The notes below the pieces were generated by a model. It was not told the DNA's origin, searched no databases, and saw nothing but the letters and a program-made list of their open reading frames with translations. Both the position numbers and the translations under genes were made by a program. This document shows, piece by piece, positions 49,860-61,999 of a DNA stretch of 64,000 nucleotides. How positions within the stretch are numbered: the first letter of the stretch is position 1; each line of letters opens with the position of its first letter. This stretch comes from Sphagnum compactum. Taxonomy: Eukaryota > Bryophyta > Sphagnopsida > Sphagnales. The stretch lies in NCBI GenBank assembly GCA_965153455.1, contig OZ234498.1, positions 3,720,001 to 3,784,000 on the forward strand. The letters run 5' to 3'.

Positions 49860-50568
49860 CATTTAGTTTTTGTAAGCATCAAATTGATGTACTACATGAC
49901 ATTCTTTTTGAGCCAATAAAATCACAAAAATTTTGGATTGAAGACTTAAATGTTTGGATTATAGGAGTAGAAATGTATTTTTTTTCCCCTATTAGACTGC
50001 AACACATAAATCTGGGCAAATATATTGGAACATTAATTTGGAAAACCACATAAGGCATGTAATATGACTTGGGTATCATCTGTATATTATTTTAAACAAA
50101 TTTAACATAAATAAACTAGACAAAAACTAAGGTGATGTATGCAATACATATTCAAGTATGCTTCAAATACAACTTACATACAATTTAAATACAACCATTA
50201 TACATAACCAGTAATATATGGGTACATCTTAGTATGTACCCATATAATAATGAGTAGAATACATTCAATACACAATTGTGGACCCCTTATGCCTAAAAAA
50301 TGTATAATACATTTGGAATACACACAGGGCTATGACTCATTTGGTGACATTTGCAACTAATGGTAGGTAGAGGGGTCTTCTTGGATGGAAATTGTATTGA
50401 AAGCTATATAAATGAAAGGATGAAAAAATCCATTAGTCGTAAGTTAGTCATAGAGTAGTTGCAAGCGGCTTCAAATGCAAAAAGTAGTTGTAGATATAAC
50501 CAACAATAGTTGTAAATGTCAAATAGTCGCAAATTGGTTGGTTACAAAATCCCAGTTTTCTTCTAGTG
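49860..50568. promoter_or_regulatory. Right subterminal region of the CACTA element
   Basis: AT-rich, with TAGTCGT, GTAGTTG and TAGTCGCAAA motifs at 50,434-50,535 that mirror those of the left end. The reverse complement of the end shares CACTAGAAGAAAA and GCGACTATTTGAC-type motifs with the left side. Confidence 0.5.
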
Positions 50569-50571
50569 TTA

Positions 50572-53500
50572 TCCATGTGTTTTTAAACCTAAAATCAAGC
50601 ATTTCACGATGCATGATATTTCTCTAATCATGCAAAGTCACCTTAGTTCTTTCATCACTCCTCACACCTTCAAATAAAACTAAAAAATTCAAACAAATGT
50701 ATGGGGCCAATATGAAAACATAAAATTTGAATTAAGTTAAGGATGGTTAAAAATGTGGATATTAAAATTTAAACAAGAATAGGTTTGAAAAAATTAAAGT
50801 TCCCTTACATGATACTACTCACGCCATACCTTTTTAGGTGAGCATAATGAGAAAAATTAACATATTGTGATTATAGAATGAACTTCAACACATGTTTGCT
50901 AAATAATTAATTAATTGTGAATTATCCATTATGAAAAAATAAAAAATTCCAAAATGTTCTTCATTTTATTTCACAATTTTTTTAAAGAAAAATAATTTCT
51001 TAAAAATTAGTATTTATAAAAAACAATTGTGTCAAAGTCATCAAGGTATTACAATAGTTGTTTTGATTACATTCAATCGGTCTTTGGGTGAAAACATGGT
51101 AAAAAGAGCTAAGGGTGCCAAGGTTATAAAAGCCCTTTTCCAAGAACTACACATGATACATGTCATTTTTCTATTGGTTTATAATTTTAAATTTTGTATT
51201 TCGAATACCCAATTTAACATTGAATATTAGATATAAATACATTTTGACTGCAAATGGATTTCATATCATGTATATTATCCATTCATGCCTTCTATCACAT
51301 AAATATGAACAACTTTTGTTAAAATCACATTTTCAAAATTATCCACAATTTTCAAGGTCAAAAACATTTTTGAACCAAATGTGTTCAAATGGGTTATAAA
51401 AGAAACTCATTAGTTCAAATCTTTTTGCCCTTCTAATCATCAATGTTAAAATTCTCTCCAAATTTTTCAAAAAGAATTATGCACATTTGTAGAAAAAATG
51501 ACATTTGAAAACAACAAAAGCTATACATTCTCAAGGAACTTTGAGTGCTTTGAACATGCAAAATAAAATTTGATTTGTGTCAAACTTTGGGCATGTAAAC
51601 TTTGCAATTAATGAAAAATATTCCAAAAAATATTATGACAATCCAAACTATTATGCTTCCCTTGTGATCGTTCAAACGTACAAAAATGTAGTTTTAATGA
51701 ATGTCGTTCTTTTGACGGTATTTTTACCCTTTTAAATTTTACACACTATATAGTGGCTCTTTAGTAGAATATAACATATTATCCAAGTGTCATACAAGTT
51801 AATTCACACTATTCCATGGTTGTAACATTTTACAACTTTATTATTACAATCTTTCACAACTAAATGTTTTTTCACTTGCAAATTATCACAAACCTGCTTC
51901 AAAATGTACATAAATTATGGTGGATGTAATCTAGAAAATAAAATTGATGTGAACAATGGGATCTACATAAGATTTTCAAGAACATGCACCTTTTAAAAAA
52001 TCATTTTTTTTCTTTTTTGGAATTTTCACAACTTAAATTTTTTTACAATAGTAAGATTCAATTCTAACAATTTAAATTAGACTTTCATTAAGGTTTTCAA
52101 AAGAAGATTTTCATACATGGGTTTTTTATTTCATAGTACAACACATATTTATAATCATTATGTATCATTCAAAATGAAATTCAAAACCAATATTTTTGTT
52201 CAATAACATTTATTAAGTCATGAAACCAATCCATATTTTGGAACTTCCACATTCTCCACTATTAGAATTGGATGTATTTTTATGAAAAAAAATCTAATAT
52301 AAATGTTTTCAAAGTGGTTGAAAGTATGATTATAAATATCACACCTTCATTTTTTTAGGCCCATTGAACTTTGAAAAAATATAATACACACTTAAAGAAG
52401 GGTTTTAAATAAAAACATTTATTAAATACATTGACCATGTTGGATAAAATCTAAAAATTTAATGATATGAGACATATTTTGAATTTTGATGTTCTTATTC
52501 ATTGCATTTTCAAAAAGTTTCTAAAATGTAACAATGATTAATTTCTTTTAATTTTTTGATTAAGAATATTTTTGAAACAAGGTTGGCTTTTTGTTTATAT
52601 AAATTTTAAAAGGTATTTCAGATGTTATCATACTTGAATTGTTTTTAGGGTAATTAATTGAGTAGGTCTAATATAATTATTAATTTCTGAAGTTCAAGAA
52701 CATGATTCTTAAAGGGGCCATGACAATTAGGAATATAAATTTGTGACAATTCCCACATTCTTTTATCCTGATCAAAACTTAAGGCCATATATTTTGGCAT
52801 GCAATGGATAAACATGGGGGAAAAAAATCTATTGTTGTGAATTTTTTTTTAAAAAGGCCTAGGAATATTATTTGGTTTCAACCCTAATAATCAAATCATT
52901 CAAATGATTATTTCTATGTAATCATATTGTTGTTATTTTAAAAAAACATTTTGGGGTGGGGTTAAATATGATGTTAATGTAAGGTAAAGCTTGAGAACAA
53001 AGGCATTACTAAATAAAGGATGGCAATGCCCTTGCCCACATCTATCTATGAAACAAAACATTTTGTTGTATTTTGTCATGTTGAAATCTCCCAAACCATA
53101 GTACTTCATGCCACACTCTTGGTATCTTTAGAAAGCTCTCAATGAATAGGGGTGCATTGACTTTGTTTAAGATTGTTTGGAACTATGATGTGGACACTAT
53201 TAATTATTGAACCATTTTTTCAATGAAAATTTAATAAAATTTGAACTGAAAATTGTATTGGAATTTGAGGATGTTTTTGGTGTTGTTGAAAAGGCCTTGA
53301 TGTGTCAATTTTAATACAGTTTATTTCACAATTTTCATAATTAATGTGTGGAAAATGTTGTTTTTTGAATAGATTTTGTTGATGGAAAATCAAACAAATT
53401 GCAAACATTGGGTTTGGAAAGAACAATCAATTGAGCCTTCAATGTGTTCACCTTACTAAATTTTGAAATTTTTAATTTTGAAAATGTGAAAAATAAAAAA

Positions 53501-56280
53501 TGTGTTCGCATTTTAACTAAGGGCACAAGCTACACTAGTACTTTATTGCTGTAAAGAGTGAAGGGGGGCTTTTTCTTCTTTCAAAAATAGGTTTCTTTTA
53601 CACATCAACTCATTCTAGGTGTTTTATTGTTGAATGAGTTCTACATTTTTTAAAACATGTTTTCATTGATATATTATCTAACTAAAGTCCTTAACAATCA
53701 TAACATTAATGATTGTACCATTTTGAAATTCATATATATAGTTGTAGGACCTAATGTTCACTTTAGTTGTCCATAACTTCTTAAAATTTTAGATATCATA
53801 TTTTTAAAAAAATTATTTCACATAAATAATTTAGTTAATAATTTCAAACTATGTCCTTAAATTGATAACTTTGATTTTAAAATGCGTTTGCCTCATTTGA
53901 ATTACATACACATTGTAAATATGCCATTATAGAACCTCCATATTGGTTGAATGTAACTTGCATTTGCTTCTTAAATAGGTAAAACCAAATTTAATTTGGA
54001 ATTGAACTTGTTTAAGATTTCTTTTTTTTGAGAATTGAAATCAAAAGTCTAGAAATTTGAAAATCCGTGTTCTAAACTAGACTTAAAGTTCTATTAAATT
54101 AAAAGAAATTCTTTGGACTGTAATTTGAGGTTTTTTCCATAAATTAGAGTTGGACGACATTGGTTTAAACAAGAACCCAACAATATGTTTCGAAAGTTAT
54201 GTCAAGGTATTAAAAATAGAGATTATGATTGCCCTAAGCACCCCCAAGGTTTACCTCATGTTCCCACATAACCATTGGTGGTCATTGACTCCTTAACTTT
54301 GTTCAAATTAACATCTCATTATAGGGTGAAAATCTTTTAAGATGTACCACATAGGACGAAAAAGGCTTAGTCCTTACTATAGTCCTTTTTTACCCTATAT
54401 TTTGATCCCCATAAAAATTAATGAGTCAAAAGTTGTCAAAATTTTTTAAATGACTATATTTTGAACCATTACAATTTTAGATTCCATCATAATCATACAT
54501 AAATGTGACTTTACATGGTAAAAAAAGACTAGATAAAAAAGATAATAAAAGGTGATGTTGTGACAAGATTTTGGTACACCTTAAAAAATTTGGACCCTAT
54601 ATTTTAAACTAAAATTTAACTTGTTTTTATCAATGAATTTGGCCTTTCCAAGGTGACCATGAATCCCATTTTTAGAAGTCACAACCAATGGGGCCATTAA
54701 TTTTATCCTACATTATGTTAAAAAAAATATAGATTGAGATTCCAAAATCCCCATTTAGCTTATTTTGTTATGCTTCAATTAACAAAACAATATTCATTGT
54801 TTTGTTAATTGAGCTTTACAATAGTTTAATAAATTTATCCCTAACATAAATTTTCTTCTTCATAATTTTTTATTTGAAAAGATATACATAGTACCACCAA
54901 CTTGATTAGAATGTCATAGAAAAAAATTGAGGTAACATGAATTCAAGTTGATGCTTATCATTATAGTTGTATGAATTATTTGTTTCATTTTAGGGGAAAT
55001 ATTTGTGGCATCCAATTTGATCAAAATTAATTTTAGTGTGCTATGAAAAAGAAATCCCAAATCTAGTTCAATTTGAAGTTAAAATCCTCAAACATTTTTC
55101 CAAAAAATTGTTCAGATATCTATCATCATTCAATTTATGGACCACAATTCAATGGACTAATAATTCTTTTTGAAAATCAATAGAGGTCGAAGAATCTACA
55201 AAGCATACAAAAAATCTTCATTTGGATTTAGAAGCAGGTGTGAACCATTGTTGGTCAATTATTCAAATGGTGTTCAAATCGAAGGGTTTGGTGTAACCTA
55301 AAGAAGGGTCACCTTAAGTTTCACAAAAATCCTGCCATCAACTCACAAATGTATCACACTTGTTTCAACTAGAATCTTAACTATCAAAATCACAACATCC
55401 CTATGCAATGCAAAGCTTAAACTAAGGCAAACGATGGATCAGAACACTTTAGATCCCCTCTCTATGGCTATCTTGGTCATTGGTACTGGATTCTCACAAA
55501 CTAACTCAAAAACAATTGATTTCCCAGTCAAAAGCTAAGAAGGGTTGAATAAGGTGTTAACAAGTTGTGATCCCTTCATTGGCAAAACTTCAAAAAATAT
55601 CTCAATAAACACCCAACCTTCCAATGAAGGAACAACTACTCAGAGCTCCTAGTGTCAAGGTACTCAACCATTCCCCAGCAGTGACTAAGGCTCAATTCAA
55701 ATATATCAAATTTGAATGGGTGAATTCCACTATTGACCAACCAGTAAATCTTCTAGAGCCTCTCATCCCTTCCATCATCTACCTCTAAAGACCTATTAAA
55801 GACTAACATTTTGTTTCTAATTCCGGCGCATTGAAATTTTGGAGTCAACAAAACATCAGCTGTAACTTACAAGCATTTATCCCAAACTCAAACTCACACC
55901 AAGCAATACAGTCTAAACACCAAGTCCACGAATCAAAGCATGAGCAATTTCAAAACACCAAAACCAAAGAGCCTTAGTTGAATTCCTGATGCCTCTTGTA
56001 GTCTCGCACCACTATCCAGCTCCATCCTTGTACCATTCTCCAACCACACAGAAAAGAACACAAAGAACATGACACTAATCCCTAACCTTTCACTCCTTCT
56101 TAAAAACATAGTTATCATCAACATAAAACCTCCTCATCAGACATGCTCATGTGCATGACAAAATGACAAGATAAAAGGTAATTTCCAGCACCAAGACAAC
56201 AACAGTGAATAATCTCTTCACACAGAAACCCTAAATCCATATCTCTTTGTCACACTGGTGCTTTCAAGAATAGACCAAAA
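50572..56280. other. AT-rich intergenic DNA
   Basis: No recognisable gene. A perfect hairpin lies at 54,776-54,811. Composition becomes slightly less AT-rich after about 55,300, without any coding signal I can support. Confidence 0.55.
54776..54811. repeat. Perfect 16-bp inverted repeat, 4-nt loop
   Basis: CAATTAACAAAACAAT-ATTC-ATTGTTTTGTTAATTG. No T-run typical of a terminator follows, and there is no neighbouring gene. Confidence 0.85.
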
Positions 56281-56296
56281 GTTTGATTTAACCTCT

Positions 56297-56525
56297 AGAG
56301 GTGGTGATCAACTCCCATCTTAATCCAAATAACCTACTAGAGGCAATCATTTGCACATGTTTACTTTGATGGTTATCTAATAGAAAAGTCAGGTTCTTTG
56401 AAAAGAGCCTATTCAATATAAGCTTGAGACTTGATGATCGAATCTCATTTTATTCCAAAGAACCCTGTTAGAAGGCTGTCATTTTAGCATGTTTGCTTTG
56501 ATGGTTATGTAAAAGACAAGTATGT
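56297..56525. repeat. Diverged tandem duplication, period about 132 bp
   Basis: TTTGATGGTTAT occurs at 56,365 and 56,497 with alignable flanks (GCACATGTTTACTTTGATGG and TAGCATGTTTGCTTTGATGG). Confidence 0.6.
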
Positions 56526-56546
56526 GAAAAGTCTCATGTGTTGGTG

Positions 56547-57045
56547 TTTGTGGCCAGTTCTGGTCATGTTACTCGCTTAAGAGGTGCCAAGAGAACCTAC
56601 TAGATTAATTTATTCATCAATTCCTAGTGCATTTTGAAGGAGTGGGTTCTTCTTGGATTTTGTTAATAACATCTGGCTCTGGTTTTTTGAAAACAATCAG
56701 ATACAAAGAACCTCAGTTCAAGATTTTCAAAATTTTCAAAGAACCAGCAAAGAACTGGTGGTTCTACGTTTCCAATTCTTTTTGAAGAACCAGTGGGGTT
56801 CATGAAAGAACCGGAAAAGAACCAGAGGTTTAGGGCAGGTTCTTTGACCTGGGTCTCTGATTTTTTTAAGAACCCCAGTTAAGGGTCAAAACCAGTTTGA
56901 AATGATTTTTGAGAACTACGCGTCAAGGCTCAGAACCTGTTCTTTGATTTTTTAGAACTGCCGCTCAAGAGTACACATATAACCCTACCCTTACCCATCA
57001 GTTGTAGGTTCCAAAAAGAGAGAACCTCCCAACACTGGTTGTGAC
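56547..57045. mobile_element. MITE family 2, copy A
   Basis: The left end TTTGTGGCCAGTTCTGG faces the right end CCAACACTGGTTGTGAC, whose reverse complement is GTCACAACCAGTGTTGG. The interior is an array of AAAGAACC(A/G)G and GGTTCTTTG motifs in both orientations (about a dozen). About 500 bp, no coding capacity. Confidence 0.5.
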
Positions 57046-57927
57046 ATTGGTAAATAACCGGGGGATATCCATGCCAAGTATACAACCTGATCCATATTGG
57101 CGATAGCCTCTTGCAACTGTTATTAAAATATTGCACCTAGTTCAGTCAAAAGTAAGCTCACACTTTCTCACTTTCATCACTGATATGTTACCAGAAAGAC
57201 TTATCTTCCATATCACAACATATGATAAATTACACTGCAGTTTATCACAACCACAGGACATACTGTGTTGATAGATGTATTGAACAATACTCCAATTTCT
57301 TACTTGACTTCTCTACCCATCTACACTACTGAAATTATACAATTCCCTGAGGAAGATTTTAGTTAATACGAAGAAGAGGCATTTCTTGTAGTGGCATCAG
57401 CCTCGAAAGCAAACTAAAAGCACACATGAGCAACTGATGGTACTCAAAGGAAATAAGAATTCTGAATTTGTTTAGATTGTTTAGAAATTAACTAAAATTT
57501 GAGTTTGAAGCTCAAATTGTTGTGATTATATGTGCAGTAGGACACGATCATCTGATGCGAATTTGGTGAACTTGATCATCTGACTAAATTGTCTACTTGA
57601 AAAAAAAATTTAATGAAAAATGTAGCATTGGTATCTTGGGTATTTTGTTCCAGTCTCCACTTGATCTGGATCAACTTTGCTTACATCCCACCTTAAAGAG
57701 TATGAATCTCTCTTTCATGCAACCCATTATTAAGAGCATCTTGCAATATACATGATTGCTATTGTAGTATAATTTTGCTCTCAGGATGACCTCAAAACAT
57801 TGGCATATAGTATGGATTAGTGACAAAGTTATCTTCCTAGACTAATAGAGACTAATTCCATACTTGATCCGAACAAACCACTGAAACTAAGTCCTGATGA
57901 CCAATGGAAGAAAGCTCCTAGAAAATG

Positions 57928-58331
57928 GTTGTGACCAATTTTGTCCAGTTATTGAGGTTGCACTTGGGTAACTGGCAAGTTCCGGGGCCAGGTATTAATA
58001 ACCTACTAACCGGTTATTGATTCTTTTTAAAAACCAGTAGATAACCTACCAGCTGGCCATTGAATTTTCAAAATGTTATAACGTACCCAGATCATTGAAA
58101 CTTCATCCAGGTAGGTTATCAATCCTAAAACCCCAAATATGTTTATGATAGAAAACATAAAAAAAAAGGAGATAAAAAGTTTTGATTTTAATTTTAATTT
58201 TCAAAAACCCTATATTAACCTAAGCTAATGTAGGAAGTATAACCAGCAGTTCTCAAGGTGGTTATTTGATAAGTCACCTCGCTGGTTACGAGAAAAAAAA
58301 AGTAATGACTGGCCAACACTGGTTGTGACCC
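57928..58331. mobile_element. MITE family 2, copy B
   Basis: The left end GGTTGTGACCAATTTTGTCC plus AGTTATT matches the reverse complement of the right end (GGTCACAACCAGTGTTGGCC plus AGTCATT) at most positions. CCAACACTGGTTGTGAC is identical to the right end of copy A. The interior repeats AACCGGTTATTG and ATAACCTACCAG motifs. GGTTGTGACC occurs at both extreme ends in direct orientation, so it could be terminal sequence or a target duplication. Confidence 0.55.
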
Positions 58332-61055
58332 ATTTGCCTCCTACCCCTTGTAACCTAAATTGCATGTATATTGATGCAATAATGAGAACCCTAACATAGA
58401 TTGTTTGATGTGCTGATGAAAATAATAACTTGAAGTTCAAGAGATCAAAGGCTCAAAAATTTCAAGTTAATTGCCAGTGGATCCAAATCAATCCAACAAA
58501 ATCTACTTGTAAATGCTCTTTAGTTCAACCGTATCTCCAGTGTGAACTGATTTAAAAATTCATTCAAACTAGATGTCTAACATTGTTCAAGGATTGGGAA
58601 TGTCACAATGTTCATGAAACAATTGTACTAATATTAGTGTTGTCTGGTTCTTGCCTTTAAAGAAAACCTCTGATTGCAGTCCCCAATTTTGGAATTTAAG
58701 CACTTCTCTGCAACCAATGTTTCTTCCCATCTTCAAACAACTCTGCAAACAAAATTTTGTAAGACTTGTTTTTTTTCAGACTTCGTTTGGCACCATTTGG
58801 ACTTAAATTGTTGCCAGATCTCTCATTGTAATTCCAGTGTACACTTCTGCTTTGATGGTATATATATTGGATGAGCATGCAGCAAATCATATATACTCAG
58901 GTCAAAACTACACCCCCCAAAGATTTCAATTTGTATGGGAAAAATCTATACCCCTCATCTGGGCTTCAAGTTGTTGAATTTATGCAAGGCTTGAAAGGTA
59001 ATCAATGATCACCATCACAACTGAGCTAACATGTAAGTGCTGAAATGTTTGAAGATGAAATGTGTCTAATTCATCTTGAAGATTTGAGCAAATTATTAGA
59101 ATGAGTTTTCCCGGTTTCTTTCTTCTCTAGATACATCTGTTCAATGATTGCATTGTCATTCTCTTGGATTTTTCCAGGAATTGAGGCGGTTTGGCGCCCG
59201 TCAAGCAGAGCTTGCCCAAATATCAATGTAGGCCTTGCAAAGAATGTGGGATGAAAGTTGAAAGACATCTCGGAGGCTGGTAGATTTCATTGCAACTGCA
59301 GTATGTATGGTTGATACTTGCTATATGAGTATGTTTCATGATTTTGGGGTTTTTGAGACAATTGAAATGTGTCAGGCAAACATCATGAAATGGCTTCCAA
59401 AAAAGTTTGGAAGCCATGCTTCTTTCCTATTGTAATTTTTGTATTGAAAATTTTCATTTTTTGAAAAAATTACAATGCAACAAAGTCATTCAAGTGGAAC
59501 AAATGTGTCTGAAAATTGTTGGAAAGATTCAAGAATCAAAGTATCAAATTCCTTGAAATTGATGAAGGCATGAGACAAAATGGATTGTGTTTTACATCGT
59601 AACAACATTGGAAACTTGTCGCAAATTAGGTTCTAAAAAATGCACATACAGGTGTGACAATAAGGCTATGGAAAAAAAGACATCAATATGTGAGATAAGC
59701 AAAGCATATTTGTTACATTCTTTTGAAAATTTCAGCATAGAAGACAAGCAAAAAATATTTGGGCAATCATCATTAAAATAGTTGTGAAAGATATCAGAAT
59801 CTATGGATCTAACCTACTGGTATTATTGAATAATTTTTTAGGATCGTTTGAAATTTAGACACAGAACCATGTAGTACTCGGCTTCCATGTTGTAATGGGG
59901 ACCCATGGCCACAAGCAGTTGTAATTGGGATCCACTTGGGTTTGTTTTACAGCTTGGGATGCCCACCTACCAGAAACAAGTCTTCCAATGAAAATCACAT
60001 AGTGTGGAACAGACTTAGTCCACCAAGGAACATGATGAGCCAAATTTTGGACGAGCTCTCCTGTTATAGACACTCAGCATGACACCACTTCACTAATGTA
60101 TAACTTTTTTATCAACATGATAAAAGCAACTAACACAATTTCTCATTCCTTCATCCAATTGTTAATGTTGCAGTTCCATGCAGTTCAATCTAACCTAGCA
60201 CTTAAAAATAGATCAAATGATATTGAATTTTTAAATTTGAAAAATTGAACTGAAAGATCTCTCTCTCTATATGTATGCCTCTAATATACATATCTAAATC
60301 ATGATAAAAATCTTATTAATATATGTTTAGCTGTAATTGCTTTATTTATTTACATTACATTTTGCACCAAAAAACTAAAAGGAGACAAGATTGACGTGCC
60401 AACCAAGAATGACCTAGTACCTACATACCTACATATTCACATGATAGTGGAAACCATTGCATATCAAATTTTTGACCATTAATTAAAGACAAATCAAGGC
60501 ATATAATTTGGCAAAACCACATATATTGCCATCCTATTACATTCTAGATCCAAGGTGCTGAAAGATCTAATAAAACCCCTTTAAATCATTTGCATGCAAA
60601 AAATAGCACTTGCGTTTCTTCATACTAACTTTCTCTCTGAAACACCATATACAACATAGGATGTTATGTCATGGTTTGCAATCATGTAGACATGAGTTTA
60701 TTTTCATTCTAGGTTAGTTTCATAATCATTGTAAGCAATACACGGAGTTGAGACTTGAGACTCTATTTCAACCTAGTTCTCGCCAAATTAAAAGTTTATC
60801 AACATGCATTCAAAACTAATGAAAATTCACTCCAAAAAGAACACTGCTCCTCATGCCCTCCTTTTCTAAAATTTTAATTTTCTTACTAAAATATCCATTT
60901 CATATCTTTGTATCCACAACTCCTTTATTCCATCGGAATGAGAGCATCAATGTATAATTGTTATTGTGGGTTGAACAGAAGTTGCAAACAACTCTCTCCA
61001 AGTAGTAGATAGTCCTCAAAACCTCACCATAATTGATTTAGGTACAATAAATAAA
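58332..61055. other. Intergenic DNA
   Basis: No gene recognised. At 59,178-59,231 a plus-strand stretch (TTTTTCCAG, then ELRRFGARQAELAQISM and TAG) could be a relic terminal exon. A less AT-rich patch at about 59,860-60,080 has a 72-codon minus frame without a recognisable domain. Confidence 0.45.
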
Positions 61056-61240
61056 TCCATTACAATGTACAATATGTGATACATAATGTCGGATAATATA
61101 TTACATTAAAATTGCAATTTGACATTAAATATTGACACACGTGACGCAAATGTAATATGTGCCATTACCTAATGTCAAATTGTCATTTTGATATAACATA
61201 TCCCACAACAAACACCACATATTGTATACATTGTAATGGA
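61056..61240. mobile_element. Foldback MITE of 185 bp
   Basis: Nearly the whole element is an inverted repeat. The left side starts TCCATTACAATGTACAATAT and the right side, reverse-complemented, starts TCCATTACAATGTATACAAT. Pairing continues through CAATTTGACATTA to a centre near 61,145 (CACACGTGACGC / GCGTCACGTGTG). Arms are about 90 bp. No coding capacity; target duplication not resolved. Confidence 0.7.
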
Positions 61241-61489
61241 TGAAACCACAAAGTTTACCTCACCTGTGTCATGAGGCACAACTTTTTGTGTGAGAAAAAT
61301 CACATTCTCTGAACAATAACAAGCAAGACCAGAACAAGTATTGCAATTAGTAGAATGGTTGAAGCCTTGGGTGCCCATTGAGTAAGACATAAGAGTTTCT
61401 AATGGAGATTCGAAGTCTCATATGCCAAGTACAATTGTTTTTTGTCCCTTTATTTTTTGTCTTCTGTTTTCAGTTTTGCTTGTTTAAAA

Positions 61490-61985
61490 TAAAAAATCTT
61501 TTGTTACTATGCAAATATGATCACATGGATCCCAAGGCCAGGAACAAAGCCAGGCAGCCCATAATTTCTGGGGAGCTGAAAGGTGGGCATCCATTGATAT
61601 TTGACGGAGCAATTTTTTGCGGGAAGCTTCATGGAACATTTCCTATTCTTAACTCTTGCTGGTTTGAACTTGTCATAAGAGGTAAAGTAAAGCCTTTTAG
61701 GTGATGAGTCACTTGTTGAAAGCAAATGACACCATGCTTTACGACCAATTGTTGCTAATAAATACGTACCCCCAGTTTATAATGGCGGTAAGGCCAAAAA
61801 TGGTGATGAACAGTTTTGGAAATAGAAATTTCATGCAGCCAATGTGAAGGCTCAGCATGCACTCAAAGTGCCACAAGTTGATCAGCATGGGCTTCCCCAG
61901 TGAAAGACTCAGAAACATTGTTGGAAGCTTCTGTGACTATTGTTATGGGAGTCAGGTCCTATGTAGATCATCATTTATTGTCTAA
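61490..61985 (+). pseudogene. Decayed coding sequence of unknown family
   Basis: One plus frame is open from about 61,525 to 61,704 (MDPKARNKARQPIISGELKG, then HPLIFDGAIFCGKLHGTFPI). A second frame continues at about 61,755-61,900 with ANKYVPPVYNGGKAKNGDEQ, a stop, then FHAANVKAQHALKVPQVDQH. The two reads suggest a frameshifted relic. No domain is recognised. Confidence 0.35.
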
Positions 61986-61999
61986 GATGGAAGTGTTCA

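Larger units (their letters stand above)
40618..50568. mobile_element. 9.95-kb non-autonomous CACTA transposon carrying captured host gene pieces
   Basis: The left terminus reads CACTAGAAGAAAAACC and the right terminus GTTTTCTTCTAGTG, an exact 13-bp inverted repeat beginning with the diagnostic CACTA. TTA immediately precedes the left end (40,615-40,617) and follows the right end (50,569-50,571), as expected for the 3-bp target duplication of CACTA (En/Spm) elements. Both ends carry subterminal AGTCGC/GCGACT motifs in both orientations (e.g. 40,712-40,740, 40,852 and 50,524). I see no transposase domain, so it would need a helper element. The interior is GC-richer than its surroundings and holds exons of CSN6, an APE1L-like gene and an aspartyl aminopeptidase, with introns retained. 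This indicates DNA-level capture. No second copy of these termini lies in the window. Confidence 0.85.

Noticed and set aside
57928-58330. 10-bp direct repeat GGTTGTGACC read as a target-site duplication
   Set aside because: The related copy at 56.5-57.0 kb carries similar sequence at its ends, so it is more likely part of the terminus. Left open in the feature entry.
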